The notes under the pieces: model-generated
Seen by the model: the letters and a program-made list of their open reading frames with translations, nothing else
Database searches by the model: none
Told to the model about the DNA's origin: nothing
Translations under genes and position numbers: made by a program
Origin: Pseudocercospora fijiensis CIRAD86
Lineage: Eukaryota > Ascomycota > Dothideomycetes > Mycosphaerellales > Mycosphaerellaceae
Direction of reading: 5' to 3'
Assembly (NCBI RefSeq): GCF_000340215.1
Contig: NW_006921536.1
Location: 2,583-66,582, forward strand
DNA length: 64,000 nt
Shown: positions 22,901-34,711 of the stretch, one piece after another
Position numbering within the stretch: position 1 is the first letter of the stretch
Layout of the letters: each line of letters begins with the position of its first letter

Positions 22901-23845
22901 GCTCGATATTTATATCTTACTACTAGAGTAAGATATGCCTATAACTAAGACTTAAGCATCGCCTATCTATAGCATTCTATCTATAAACAGATAGCTAAAC
23001 CGAGAGGCAAAATGCTACCCTATAGCAGTACCTACGTAGCTACATTAATAAAAACCCTAACGACTAGGTTAACCTCCTATAACTAGCTAAATTCGTGTAT
23101 AATAATAGTGTCTACTTATTAACTAAGGTATCGCCGTATATAGCTATAATAGGCTAAAACGCTGCTTTACTATAAGATCTATTTACCTCGCTCGAGGCCG
23201 AGCGTAAGGAAAGGGAAGCGCGTTAAGCCCCTAAAACACTAGCGGCTATAGAGAGGGTTTAAAAGATGCGAGAAATTTACGCTATAGTAGCTAATAAACT
23301 AGTAAAGGCCTAGGCCTATTAGAAGGCCTACTATAACAAATACTATACGCTAATAACCTTTAAACAAGGCGATATAGTTATACTTAGTACGAAGAACCTC
23401 CGTATCCGCAAACACCTATTACCTAATAGCAAAACAAGGCCTAAGCTCGCACTAAGATATATTAGTCTATTCCGTATTCGAGAAGTTAAGGGCTCCTCCG
23501 TATAGGCCTATTAGTTATAGCTTCCTCCTTATTATACTATCTGTAATACCTTCTATATATCCCTCCTTAAGCTATATTACCTACGCGAGGGGGATAAAGC
23601 CCCTACTAAATACGAAGACATACTAGCGGATAGTAAAGAGCTATAGTCTATAGAACGTATTCTAAAGTACCGGACTAGGCAAGGCAAGAAGGAGTACCTG
23701 TTAAGATAGTAAGGCTATTTACCTAAATAGGACTTATAGGAGGCTAAAGACTCGTTTAAGGATATAACTAAGTTGTTAGATAAGTATTAGACTAGCGTAA
23801 AGAACACGAAGAAGGCTAAGAGCTTATAATGCCTATAATGTCGCC
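19966..23845 (+). pseudogene. pol: Degraded pol of element A (protease, RT, RNase H, integrase, chromodomain)
   Basis: Domains in order: a protease remnant VILDLGNLVSTLI (about 20045-20085; the active DTG/DSG is lost); RT from about 20590, with an undamaged stretch of 124 codons at 20602-20976 (FKETDYKINI, YRRLNSITIKDRY); the RT active-site box as YLDNIL (21112-21126), the second Asp changed to Asn; RNase H (about 21540-22000); integrase with a damaged H2C2 finger (about 22460-22610) and core IDWFTK (about 22765) and SNRGSIF (Asp to Asn, about 22890), then TERQNATL with Glu kept; and a chromodomain (SIERILKYR ... KKEYLLR, about 23645-23790). Chromodomains direct integration towards methylated H3K9 chromatin in this clade. 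It is inactive. Confidence 0.85.
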
Positions 23846-23851
23846 TAGGAA

Positions 23852-23876
23852 TAATACTACCCCCGGGGTACTATTA
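23852..23876 (+). repeat. GC-core near-palindrome after pol of element A
   Basis: TAATACTACCCCCGGGGTACTATTA, one arm mismatch, just downstream of the last pol codons. The less mutated form in B suggests that the A/B family motif was AATGCTACCCCCGGGGTGCTATT. The same motif class occurs five times in the unrelated element D. Confidence 0.85.
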
Positions 23877-25116
23877 GCTAACTAATTAGAAGCGGGCAAT
23901 TGTTAGTAACGAAGGACAATAAGACTATACTACTATAGCGGACGCGTACTAAGTGTTAACGAGCGCGCTATAACTATCGACCGATCCCCTACCCTTTTAA
24001 GGAATCTACCTCTTTACTAGCGCATCCTATAAGACCCTCCTTTTAACGCCCTCTTTTATTCCTTCCTTCTATCGAGGCCTCGAGGCCTAGGCGATCGGCG
24101 AGGGCGGTACGTGTACGCGTAGAATAGTAATAATAATAATAACGATAGCGTCTCGTCTATACTAAAGGGCGGTACGGCTAGCGCGGCTATATTAGTAACG
24201 GTATTACGGAGTGTATTATTAGTAAAAGAAGGAGATTAGAAGCGAGGTAAAGTTAGCGCTAAGACGACTAGCGCTACTATTGTTAATATTACTTACTATT
24301 GTCGCTATACTTACGAAGGCAACCTTACCTATACTACGAGCCTAAGGTACCTTTAATTAAAACTTTAATTAAAGCTTTAAGCCTGTTAAAGGTTTAATTA
24401 AAACTTTGAAGCCGAGTTAAAACTTTAAGCCGCCTAAAAGATTAAGCGACTAATAGACTAACTAAGGGCAAAACTATAGAGCTAAGCTAGCCGGGGTCGA
24501 TCTTGCGGATAATAGGTTACTCCTCGATCTATCTAATCCTTTAAGCGAGGCGAACCTCTACTACTATACTTATAATAGCCTTTACTTATAGAAACTAGAC
24601 GAGCTATGTTTTTTAAAAGATAAGATAAGATTAACAATTAAAGGCTGCTAAACCTAACTAATTAGGGCTAGTAAAACTACGATAGTAAATAATAGTCCTC
24701 GTAATAATAAGAACAACCCTCGGAACGGATAAACCCTCGGAGCGGACATTTCTAGATCTTTTAAGAGTAGACGTAAAGAACTCGGACAACTTTACTTAGA
24801 ACGGGGGCAGTGCTATAATACCCCGTATACCTACCTATTATAGTAGGGAAGGTGCGCTCGTATTGTAATTAGTTGCTAGCCTTTAATTTATATAGCTATA
24901 TAGTACCTTAGTGTTACTATAGCCGTAGTAATAGCGTAGTTAGAGTTAGACATTGTATTGTATTAGAGGTAAGGTTTGATATAGTTATATAATTAGGTAG
25001 TTAAGTGTTTAATTTAGCGCGGGCTAAGCAGCTTATTAGACTTGCTAAGTTAGCGGCGATAGAGGTCGTAGAATATAGATAGGCTACGAGGGCGCGGCCT
25101 TTAGAAGGGAAGCGTA
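23877..25116 (+). other. 3' internal non-coding region of element A
   Basis: About 1.24 kb between pol and the 3' LTR without a convincing frame. It holds a short TAA microsatellite (about 24128-24142), a cluster of overlapping AACTTTAATTAAAGCTTTAAGCC-type palindromic repeats (about 24350-24430) and, at the end, the purine tract AGAAGGGAAGCG. Element B has an alignable region (34712-35837), and C shares most of it but lacks the TTAATTAAA cluster. Confidence 0.6.
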
Positions 25117-25312
25117 TATTAGGGCTAAAGAGGCTATACGTAATTAGTATATAACTAGGCTAAGTGAAGCTAGGGTCTTAGTGCCTTAGGCAGGGCTTAG
25201 CGCTTAGCAATAGGCTAACTTGCCTACCTTCCTCCCTCTCCTCCTAGCTTCTTATCGAATACTACTCGTACCTACTACTACCCTATCTACCTACTAATAT
25301 ACCTTTCTTATA
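25117..25312 (+). repeat. 3' LTR of element A (196 bp)
   Basis: Starts TATTAGGGC (RIP form of TGTTAGGGC) after the polypurine tract and ends CTTATA, followed by the ATAAG target duplicate at 25313-25317. Confidence 0.9.
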
Positions 25313-25538
25313 ATAAGCAATATAGTATTTTAGCTTTTCTAAGTTATACTTTACTATTTTTAGAAATCTAAAAAATAGAACTTAAAGTTCTATATACTAA
25401 TAAGAGTATTATAAATTTTTAGGTCTTAATACCTAGTAGTTATCTTAGAATCTAGAAAAGAATCTCGAGTGTTTCGAGTATACTTTTTTTCAAAGTTCTA
25501 CTTATTAAGCGTCGGCTTTTAAAAGAAACCTTAACGAA

Positions 25539-25621
25539 ATATCGGCTATATTTAACGAAACCTTAACGAAAAAAATTTAAATATCGGCTATATTTAACGA
25601 AACCTTAACGAAAAAAATTTA
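25539..25621. repeat. 42-bp tandem duplication in the TIR element
   Basis: Two adjacent copies beginning ATATCGGCTATATTTAACG at 25539 and 25581, each ending in an A-rich run; a partial third copy of the end precedes them. Confidence 0.8.
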
Positions 25622-25775
25622 TTTATAAAAAAAACCTACGAAACCGCTAAATTTAACCTATATAAGCGCGTAATACCCCGAAATACCTCGTAGTAGTAGA
25701 AGTATATAGAGTAGTAGTAGTCGGGCTTTAACTATAGGCTAACTTGTCCCGCGTCCTTTACGTTCCTTGCCCTCT

Positions 25776-25802
25776 AATTTCGGGACGGCCCGTCCCGAAA
25801 TT
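25776..25802. repeat. 27-bp perfect palindrome in the TIR element
   Basis: AATTTCGGGACG and CGTCCCGAAATT arms around a three-base centre. It is unusually GC-rich for this element and contains no CA or TG, so RIP could not erode it. Confidence 0.75.
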
Positions 25803-25941
25803 CGCGATCCCGAGCGATCCTATCTAATAGGATCTTTAACGTACGATCCCGAGGATCCTAAGGATCCTAAGGATTCTAAGCGATTCTAAGCGATCCTATC
25901 GATAGGATCCTCGCGATTAGAAAAAAAGTTTTCGTAATATA

Positions 25942-28028
25942 CTTAAAGGATCGGAAAGATCGAGGAGTAACTTATTATTTATAAGATCGACCCTAGCTAG
26001 CTTAGCTCTATATTTTTGCCCTTAGTAAGTCTATTAACTAATTAGTCCTTAAGCGGCTTTCTCTCTTTTTAACCTAACTCCCGATATAGTCGTTCTTTTA
26101 ACTTAATTAGTATAGTAGGCTCTTAGCCTTAGGTACGTAGTATAGGTAAGGTTATTCCTATAGGTATAGTAATAATAGTAAGTAATAGTAATAATAGCGG
26201 CGCTAGTTATCTTAGTACTAACTTTAGCTTGCTTCTAGTTTTCTTCTTTAACTAATAATAATAATATCGTTAATACGACCGTATCGACTTCCGATATACC
26301 GCTAGCTCGTAGCGCGACGCTATTATTACTATTATTATCCGCGTGCGCGTATACCGTCCTTACTAGTCGCCTAGGCCTCGAGCTCTCGATAGAATAAAGG
26401 AATAAGAGGGGGACCTAAATATTAAGAGAAGGGCCTTATTACGTTAGTAAAAAGGTAGAATCCTTAAAAGAGAAGGTAATTAGTTAATACGTCGTAGCGC
26501 GCTTATTAACACTCGGTACGCGTTTACTATTATAGTATAGTCTTATTTTGCTAATAATTGCTTACTTCTAATTAGTTAGCTAATATTACCCTAGGGGTAG
26601 TATTAATCCTAGGTCTCTCTTAGTAATATTAGCGACATTATAAGTTCTTAGCCTTCTTCTTGTTTTTTATACTAGTCTAATACTTATCTAATAACTTAGT
26701 TATATCCTCGAAGGAACCTTTAGCTTCCTACGAGTCCTACTTAGGTAAATAGCCTTGCTATCTTAATAGGTACTCCTTCTTACCTTGCCTAGTTCGGTGC
26801 TTTAGGATACGTTCTATAGACTATAGTTCTTTACTATTAGCTAAGACTTCTTCTAACTTAGTAGGCGCTTTATCGCCTTCGCGCTAGTAGTATAGTTTAA
26901 GGAGGGACACGTAGTAAGGTATTATAGATAGTATAATAAGGAGTAAGCTATAACTAGTAAGCCTATATACCCCTAGCCTCTCGGATACAGAATAGGCTAA
27001 TATATCTTAGTACGAGCTTAGGCCTTATTTTGCTATTAGGTAATAGGTGTTTATAGATACGGAGGTTCTTAATACTAAGTATAACTATATCGCCTTGCTT
27101 AAAGGTTATTAGTATATAGCGCTTATCGTAGTAGGTCTTTTAGTATTCTTAAGCCTTTGTTAGCTTCTTAGCTATCTTAGCGTAGATTTCTCGTATCTTC
27201 TAGATACGTTCTATTGCCGCTAGTATCTCTAGTACTTAACGCGCTTCCCTGTCCTTACGCTCGGCCTTAAGCGTTAGTAGGTCTTATAGTAAGGTAGCGC
27301 TTTAGCCTATTATAGCTATATATAGTAAAACCTTTGTTAATAAGTATACGCTATTATTATATACGAATTCTATAGGCTATAGGAGGTTAACCTAATCTTT
27401 AGGGTTCTTATTAATATAGCTACGTAGGTACTACTATAGCGTAGTATTCTGCCTCTCTATTTAACCGTTAGTCTATAGATAGAAGGCTATTAATAGCCGA
27501 TGCTTTAGTCTTAGCTATAGGCATATCTCGCTCTAATAGTGCGATATTAGTATCGATCTACGATCGGATACAATCCCCTTAGGGGTTCCCTAATAGATAT
27601 AGAAGATATTATTCTATAGCGCCTCTACTATATTAATAGTAGTCTAATCTTTCCGTACCGGGATATATCGAGCGCCTTTAGTAAATCGATCTACTATAAT
27701 AAGGATAGTATTATATATATCCTTACTACCCCTACGCTTAGTAGGAGGAAGACCTATAATAAAGTCTATTATAAGCTCTACAAATAGCTTATTTAGAGCA
27801 GGAAGTAAAGACAACTCGCTAAATAGTAAGTGCTTTAGTGCTTTAATACGCTAGTATACTATATAGGTCTATACGTATTCTTTTATATACCGTTTACTAT
27901 TTAGCTAGTAGTATATACGCGATAGTAGCTCGTACGACCTCTCTATACTATAGTAACTAGCAAGCTTACTATTATAGTGTCGCTTTAAAAGCTCTTACCT
28001 AATCGATTGTTTAGCGGGGATATAGTAT
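25942..28028 (-). mobile_element. Element C, piece 2: 3' region and 3' half of pol
   Basis: It continues piece 1 exactly where the TIR element interrupts it. It runs from the 3' non-coding region (25942-26580) through the post-pol palindrome (26581-26605) into the minus-strand pol: chromodomain (about 26690-26830), integrase C-terminus and core (about 26930-27800) and the integrase zinc-finger end near 28020. It aligns with B from 35271 to about 37280 but is more heavily mutated. It stops at the CTAC target of element D. Confidence 0.85.
26581..26605 (-). repeat. Post-pol near-palindrome of element C
   Basis: TAATATTACCCTAGGGGTAGTATTA at the same place as in A and B, just after pol on the minus strand. 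The core CCCCGGGG has changed to CCCTAGGGG. Confidence 0.8.
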
Positions 28029-28032
28029 CTAC
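28029..28032. repeat. Target-site duplication of element D (CTAC, left)
   Basis: CTAC here and at 47390-47393. Removing D restores the C sequence as it appears in B (CTGCCCTTAAAC, with RIP turning CTGC into CTAC). Confidence 0.75.
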
Positions 28033-28311
28033 TATTAGCTAGTAACCGGCCCTACACCTATAGGCTAGTTTTAAGCCTATATAAGAGGCCTCCTTCTATA
28101 GAGTAGATAGATTATTAACCTCGTATAGCATATTGTTTATATTACACTTCTATAATACCTATATTGTAGGGCTCTAGTTATTAGCCTAAGCGACAGTCTC
28201 GTTATCCTATCTTGCTAAACATAGCTACCCGTATTACTATAGGTTATATTACCCTCGGTAGCCTATACTATTACTATAAGTAGTAGTAGTAGTGTTAGTT
28301 TCCGTCCTTTA
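28033..28311 (+). repeat. 5' LTR of element D (279 bp)
   Basis: Begins TATTAGCTAGTAACCGG (RIP form of TGTTAG) and ends CCGTCCTTTA. It is equal in length to the 3' LTR and includes several GTAGTAGTAG units near its end. Confidence 0.9.
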
Positions 28312-28984
28312 TTAGAGCCGAAGGTAGGGCTATCTCTTTATATCTAATAGGTTCGGGTATGTTAAAGGTAGTCTCTAGGTACGAATAGCTATAACCGAAG
28401 CGAGGGTACGATAAGAGCCTACGATACGGACGATACTAAAGTATCTTAAGGGGCCGTTACGACAAGTAGAGAAACCTCTTAACGAGGGCATCGCTTTAAC
28501 CCCGAAAAGCTACAAACCCTTAGGACTGTTATAGCTTAGGGCCTAGTCTATAACTATAGCTAGCTTCTAAGGACTCGGCTCTAGGTCGAAGACCTATTTA
28601 GTACCGCTTACTCGAGATAAGCTACCGCCCGCCTAAGGAGGAGATAGATTAATTACCTATCGGCCTTACTTAGTTTGCTAAGACTATCTATACGATAGCA
28701 ATTTCTAGATTATAGGTCGGATGCCTAGGCAGTTCCCCTATTAACCGGGTAGACTATTTCGGGATTCGCTGCCTCGTTCGGATAGTATTTAGCCTTCTAC
28801 TAGAAAAAGAAGGTCCCCGCCCCCCCGCCTAGCTAAAGGAGATAACAATAGTTAGTAAAGTAGCTAGTTTCTAAGATCTAGGTATAAATAGAGATTATAG
28901 TTCCTTCCTCCGAGCGGCTTTTGTCTAAATTTACTAAATTAAAGCTCCTAGGGGTATCTAGGCGACCCCTAGGAGGCTAAACTC
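28312..28984 (+). other. 5' leader of element D
   Basis: Between the 5' LTR and the first palindrome. No readable frame is obvious. A C-rich run (CCCCGCCCCCCCGCC, about 28817-28832) is prominent. The primer-binding site should lie just after 28311 (TTAGAGCCGAAGG), but I could not assign the tRNA. Confidence 0.4.
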
Positions 28985-29009
28985 TAATACTACCCCGGGG
29001 GTAATATTA
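28985..29009 (+). repeat. ORF-border palindrome D1 (before gag of element D)
   Basis: TAATACTACCCCGGGGGTAATATTA, near-perfect, about 100 bases upstream of the first readable gag codons. Confidence 0.85.
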
Positions 29010-29094
29010 GAAGAAAACAGCCTAGTATACTATTTTCTCGTATAGCAACATCGAAACAAACTAAACCTATAATATATACTAAAAACACTTTCCT

Positions 29095-32000
29095 ATAGCA
29101 TTTCATTTCAACTACTTTATAATAATCGAATAAGCTCTAGCGAAAGCGAGTATTACGAATTAGCGGAATCTTCGGAATCTAATAACCTACCGGACCCTAT
29201 TAACGAAGAAATTAGGCGACGACCAGTTATTATAAGCGCTATAGAACTAGGGGCTATCGAGCCTTCTACGCCCGAGGCCCTCTATAATGTCGTTATAAAG
29301 ATAATTTAAGAGTAAACTAACCTTCTCTATTAGAATAGGCGTCGCCCGCTAGAGCCGGGAAGTAGTAGGAACCCTTTGTTTAAAGGGTAGAACGCTACGG
29401 CGTACGTAGAACGCTTTAAGGACAACTTAGCCGAGTACGGGCTCGAAGAGGAGTTAGACTAGTATAAGGTCCGGTCCCTTACGAGGACTACTATTACTAA
29501 GCTTTACCGAACCCTTAGAACCCTAGTTAGCTACCTAGAAAAGGACGACAAGTCTAATACCGACTAGGAGGTCTTTAAGCAGGCCTTTATAAGGGAGTAT
29601 CGGGATCGCGATAGCCGTCGTATTAAAGGCAGTCGTACGTAGCTTAAGAACCTCTATATAGAGAGGCGCACCGAAGATAACGACCTAAAGGAGTACGTCC
29701 GCGAGTTTGTTAAGTTAGCGGACGGCATCGACTAGTAGGACCTTAAGAATTCTTAGAGAACGAGGCTACTCCTTAAAGGGTTGCCGTAGTCTACGGCTAA
29801 GCGTATCTTCCGTTGCTATAAGCTTAGCGAAGCTAATCCCGAGACCTTTAGGAAGTATAAAGAGGTCCTAGAGGCTATTAAGGACGATATTAATAGCTCC
29901 GCTAACGTAAAGAAGTTTATTTACGGCGAGGACCGGAATAACCTAGCCTAGGTAAGGAACGATACCTCGGGAACTAGAGGGCCTAAGTTTCTTCCTAAAT
30001 CGTAAAGTAGTCCTAGTACCGTAACTCCTACTATTACTAAGCATTCTTAGGACGTTGCGGACTTGGCTAAATCCCTAGCCTAGCTCAACCTTAATACGAA
30101 AGCACTATAGCGAGTTAGGGAGGTCCTTAATACTAGTATACTAAAGGATATACTACTAGTCTACTAGGTCTCCGATCCGAACTACCCTAAGGCCCCTTTA
30201 GTTAACGTCTACGCTATACGGAAGATCTATTCTAACTTAGATAGCAAGTGCTAGATATGCGGCGGTTTTAAACATATTCAATTAGACTGCCCTATCTAGA
30301 AGGAACTTCTTAAGAGGAAGCTCGTTATATAAGTAAATAGTCGGTTCTACTATACCGATACCGGCGATAAGATTAACTTCGAGTAGGATCGCAGAGCTCC
30401 GAAGCTGCCTTAACTTAGGAGTCTTCTAGAGAAGAAGTATAGTAGCAAGATCGAGTTTAAGGATACTAGGAATAGTACCCTCGCCGCTATTACTAAACGA
30501 GAAACTTAGAAGGTTAGGGCAAAATAGGTTAAAGAGCGGAGTAGTAATAGTACTACTAAGCTTATTAAAGTTAACTTTATATCTTAGGACCCGGACGCAG
30601 TTACTAATATTTACGCGGTTACTAAGAATAGTATAGATGTCTACGCTACTATAAGGTCCTAAACTTAGTCGTCCTAAACCTAGTCCTAGGGTAAGGGTAA
30701 GAGCCCGTAGAACCCTACCCGCCCTAGTATAGTAGCCCCTACTAGGATACTTAAGAAGTAGGCAGCTAATAAGGCTAAGAAACAGCGAGAATTAGTCGCT
30801 AAGACTAAGACACTCTAGACAGCTAAAGACCGTATAACCCGAGCTAGTATAGCTACTCCGGAGGTACTAGAAACTCTAGATATCGATATAGAGGATGCTA
30901 CTACCGACCTTAGTAGTACCCTAGGCCTAGCTAATCCGCCGGCCTACAAACGAAAGTTAGCCGACCTAAAGAGCTTTCGCTTTAATAGGTATATAAAGAA
31001 GTATAGCGCCGGGCCTACTAACTCTTACGATATAAAGGCAAATGCTCTCTTCTAGGCTTTATAGTTCCTAGACCTTAAGTCTAACGTATCTATAGGGGAG
31101 CTTCTAGTATACGGTTTGCCTACTAACCTGTTCTAGAGCCGGATTCCTAACGATACTACCTTTATAAAAGACCTTGTAGCCCTCCGACGTAAATAGGGGC
31201 GAGAGGACTATATCGATGTCTCTTCCCTATAGTTCCTTCCTAAATTTTTAGAGGCCTAGGAGTTAGTAGAAGGCAAATTAGTAACCTACGAGAGCTAGGA
31301 GACTATCGATAATGCTAACGAAGAGGGGATTAAGAAGATAGGCCGAGGGGATAATAATAATACCGACTCTGCTTCGGTTTTAGTTTCTATTAAGGCTGTC
31401 CGATTTACTAGCTAATAAATCGGTCGAGTAGGACCTCCTCGACCTAAGGAACTTTACTCTATCCCTAATAATATAGACCTTTCCGTAGTTACCCGTTCCT
31501 TTACCGTCGTTCCTGCTATCTATATTTAAGTTACTATCGGAAGCTATAGCTAGCAGTTACTAGCAATACTTAATAATAGTTTAGAGTTACTTATTATAAG
31601 TAAGCGCTAGGCTAAACAGCTCCGACTACTAATAAATAGAGATATTTCCCTTAGTATATAGGGAGTAAATAGGGAGGTTGCGCTAGTAGGTGCCTGCTAT
31701 AATATTATAGTAGACGCTTTCGGTATATGCTTTTCCTTTACCTTCTAGATTGCCGCTAACCCAAACACGCTAATTATTCTAGGTCGACTATAGTCTCGTA
31801 TAACCCGGGGTATCTAGCGTAACTACGACGATAGCTCCTAGGAAGGAACTATCGCTAACTAGAAGGGTAACCGAGTCGTATTTACTAGTTATATCGGAAA
31901 CACTAGCTATAAGTCCTACGAGGATATCCTTACTACTTCTAAGCGCTCTTCGGGAAACGCTATAGCGCGGTTATAAGACCGGCAATCTACGCTATAAGTT

Positions 32001-32222
32001 AATATAGCTTAAATAGGTTATATCTAGAGGTACGCCGCTCCGTACGATAAGGCTAGTTTCTAGGCTTTATACTAAAGAGGCGAATGCTCGAAGCGATAGC
32101 GAGTATAACAACCCGGTAACGACAACCTAGTATACGAATCTCGGTAATAATGCTATCGTAGGCATCGCCGCCGGAAGCGGATCTACCCGAGCCCGAATCC
32201 GAACTAACTAATTAGAGCGCCG
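29095..32222 (+). pseudogene. gag-pro: Degraded gag-protease ORF of element D
   Basis: One plus-strand frame of about 1040 codons with RIP-type stops. The N-terminal part is Ser/Glu-rich. A capsid-like region follows (about 29380-29900: YVERFKDNLAEYG, LKEYVREFVKLADG). An intact zinc knuckle CQICGGFKHIQLDC fits CX2CX4HX4C (about 30250-30300; the first Gln is a TAG). After a Lys/Thr-rich linker comes an aspartic-protease-like region with LLAILNNSLELLIIS (about 31555-31605), where the family has D(S/T)G. Gag packages the RNA and the protease matures the polyprotein. The ORF ends just before palindrome D2, so gag-pro and pol are separate ORFs. Confidence 0.75.
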
Positions 32223-32225
32223 AGC

Positions 32226-32250
32226 TAATACTACCCTAGGGGTATTATTA
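32226..32250 (+). repeat. ORF-border palindrome D2 (between gag-pro and pol)
   Basis: TAATACTACCCTAGGGGTATTATTA, the same motif with a CTAG core, exactly between the end of the gag-pro frame and the start of the pol frame. Confidence 0.85.
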
Positions 32251-32254
32251 GGAA

Positions 32255-34510
32255 TCTAACGTTTTCGCCGGAATTATAAATTAGGATTACTAGCTATATA
32301 CCTACCGACTTAAGGAGACTTCTAATAAAGTTTACGCGCTATTCTATTACGCTAATCTCCGGGCCTAACGTTAAAGAGAGAGGGCTCGAGTATTACGAGC
32401 GGTTAGTATATATACCCTATATAAGAGGGTAGCTAATAAGATTAAGCCTATAAAGGGTAGCGTATATATAACCGATAGGTCTAATCCTAGCGGAAATCCT
32501 AACTAGCGATAAAAGTGCCTTAACCGCGAAGCGATATTAATACCTAGGGATAGTCTATACGACTAGAGGTATATTACTAAAAAGTTCTCTACTATTCCTA
32601 GGGGATCGAGGCTAACGCCGGAGAGACTAGCGAATATTAAACCTAGCATCGAGCTTTCGGATCTTAAACTAGATTTGCTATACGAGCTTCTATACAACCG
32701 CGAAGCCGTATTAGTATATAACTTTACGTATCTAGGTAGGATCAACCCGGAGGTTGCCCCTCTATAGAGGATCCGAACGATCGAGTATAAGCCTTAGGCT
32801 TACCTAGGGTTTAAGCTAAACCTAAGCCTAAGAGGTATAGTTAAGGATATAATACGGCAGCGTATAAAGGCTAGTACCTTAGAGCCTTCCTATGCCTCGT
32901 ATCGCAACCTATACTTCCTAGTTTAGAAAAAGATAGCTTCTAGGGAACTAAAGAAGTACCGTCTAATTAACGCTATATAAAAGTTTAACGTAGTTACGAT
33001 TAGAGATACTAACCTCCCTCCGGAGACTAATAGGTTCTCGGAAGCTTTTACTAACTATATTATAGCCTTACTAGTTAATGTTTTCTTAGGCTACGACTAG
33101 ATCCCTCTCTATCCGGATAGCCGCGACCTTACTAGTTTCGAGATACCTCTTAGGCTATATAGACAAACTACCCTTCTATAAGGGGCAACTAACTCCGTAG
33201 CCTAGTTCGTTCGTATTATAAACTAAGTCCTCGCGGCCTATATCTCCTATATAGCGATGCCTTTCCTTAACGATATCGGTATTAAGGGCCCTAAAACTAG
33301 GTATAATAATAAAGAAGTAGAGCCTAGTATCCGTAGGTTCTTTCTCGAATATATTTAGAACCTCGATAGTATCCTCTACGACCTAGAGCGAGCTAACCTA
33401 ACGGTATATAGGGAGAAGCTTTAGCTCCTATATAAACGAATAAACATTATCGGGTTTGTAACTAATAAGAACAGCCGCTATCCTAATAATATACGGGTCC
33501 TAAAGATTGTATCCTAGCCCGACCCTACTTATTAGAAAGATATCCGGATCTAGCTTAGAGTAGTCTCCTACTTCCGTATCTAGGTCGAAAACTTTACGTT
33601 AGTATATAAGCCTCTATACGCCTTACTTAAGAAGAATATAGAATTTAAATAGACCTCCGTTTACTAAGCCGCTAAGGACAAGGTTACTAAGGCACTTATT
33701 AGCGCGCCTACGCTTACCTCTATTAACTACTCGGAAGGCGTAGGTCTACTAATTATTACTATCGACTCGAGCGGGGAAGGCTATAGCGAGATACTAATAT
33801 AGTGTAATCGTAAGGAGCCCTCCTTACGTTACCCTATCCGGTACGAGTCCGGTCTATAGAAACCTATCGAGGCCCGATACGATACTAGCAAGCGAGAGTG
33901 CCTTAGTGTCTATAAGGCTCTTAAGAAGTTCCGACCTTAGCTTTTTAGAGTGTTCTTTCGCCTAGAAGTCGACGCTTAGACGCTAGTCTATTAACTTAAC
34001 CGTATAGCCTCCGACCTATCTAACTCTACGATAGCTCGGTAGGTTACCTAGATCTATTTATTTAATTTCGACGTCTTCTATATTCCTAGTAAGAAGCATA
34101 CTAGACCGGATAGCCTTTCTAGAAGGCCTACTATAGACGAAGACATCGCCGAGATAATAGAAGAAGAGGATGTCGACGCGGTTATTAACCGTACCTTCTT
34201 TACTACCTTCTATATTAACGCTATACCGGTAATTACTAGGTCTACTACCGACGACTAACCTAGTAACTAGCCTAACGAAGACCCTACTACTAACGGCGAG
34301 AACTAGGACGATACTAAGGCGGGCGAACTAGGTAGGGATAATATCCTTAATAGGGTCTACTCCGACGACTCCTATAATATCGCCTACTTCCTTACCTATA
34401 CGAAGAGAGCTCCTAGTCTATTAAAGAGTTAATACCGTCGGGTTATTCGCTATTCTCGACGATTCCTAGTTAAAGATCGAATCCTTTAGCGATAAGCAAT
34501 AGTTAATATA
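32255..34510 (+). pseudogene. pol: Degraded pol of element D, part 1 (RT and RNase H)
   Basis: The plus-strand frame has a long N-terminal extension (32255-32750), then RT: KKYRLINAI, FNVVTIRDTNLPP (about 32960-33015), YDxIPLYPDSRDLTSF (about 33092-33138), and the active-site box FLNDIGIKG (33263-33289), where the first Asp of the usual DD is Asn. RNase H follows: IDSSGEGYSE (about 33762-33790) and FFRLEVDAxTLVY (about 33952-33990). After an Asp/Glu-rich linker with LSRRPTIDEDI (about 34108-34145) the frame is cut at 34510 by element B and resumes at 41592. It has the RT type with DDIGVKGP, distinct from that of A/B/C. Confidence 0.8.
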
Positions 34511-34515
34511 CCTCT
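34511..34515. repeat. Target-site duplication of element B (CCTCT, left)
   Basis: CCTCT at 34511-34515 and 41587-41591 directly abut the outer LTR ends; joining the two flanks restores the D pol frame. Confidence 0.85.
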
Positions 34516-34711
34516 TATAAGAAGGGTATATTAGTAGGTAGATAGGGTAGTAGTAGGTACAAGTAGTATTCGATAAGGAGCTAGGAGGAGAGGGAGGAAG
34601 GTAGGAGAGTTAGCCTAACGCTAAGCGCTAAGCCCTACCTAAGGTATTAAGACCCTAGCTTTACTCGGCCTAGTTACATGCCAATTACGTATAGCCTCTT
34701 TAGCCCTAATA
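34516..34711 (-). repeat. 3' LTR of element B (196 bp)
   Basis: Read on the minus strand it starts TATTAGGGC after the purine tract GAAGGGAAGCGTG and ends CTTCTTATA. Confidence 0.9.

Larger units (their letters stand above)
18104..25312 (+). mobile_element. Element A: Ty3/Gypsy chromovirus, complete but RIP-degraded (7209 bp)
   Basis: Two 196-bp LTRs (18104-18299 and 25117-25312), a 5-bp ATAAG duplication, gag with a remnant zinc knuckle, then protease, reverse transcriptase, RNase H, integrase and a chromodomain. A palindrome follows pol, then a non-coding 3' region of about 1.2 kb and a polypurine tract (AGAAGGGAAGCG) before the 3' LTR. It is inserted in the TIR element inside element C, so it is younger than both. 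It is the same family as B (34516-41586). Many stops and changed catalytic residues make it inactive. Confidence 0.9.
17745..25939. mobile_element. Non-autonomous TIR DNA element (about 980 bp without its LTR insert)
   Basis: Its ends are inverted copies: left CGTTACGGAAACTTTTTT, right (read inward) TATTACGAAAACTTTTTT. They are flanked by TA at 17743-17744 and 25940-25941 and bounded on both sides by uninterrupted element C. Both ends carry subterminal GATCCTA/CGATCCT repeats in opposite orientation. Excluding the inserted LTR element A and its duplicated target, about 980 bp remain, with no transposase frame. TA target use and subterminal repeats fit a Tc1/mariner/Fot-like non-autonomous element. 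It also contains a hairpin-like inverted repeat (17858-18050) and a 27-bp palindrome (25776-25802). Confidence 0.75.

Noticed and set aside
25117..25312. A longer LTR of about 490 bp (from 24821) for element A
   Set aside because: The polypurine tract AGAAGGGAAGCG lies at about 25103-25114, and the 5' LTR and the target duplication fix the LTR at 196 bp; 24821-25116 is internal 3' sequence.
32563..32745. 60-codon minus-strand frame
   Set aside because: Antisense to the plus-strand pol frame of element D; no independent support.
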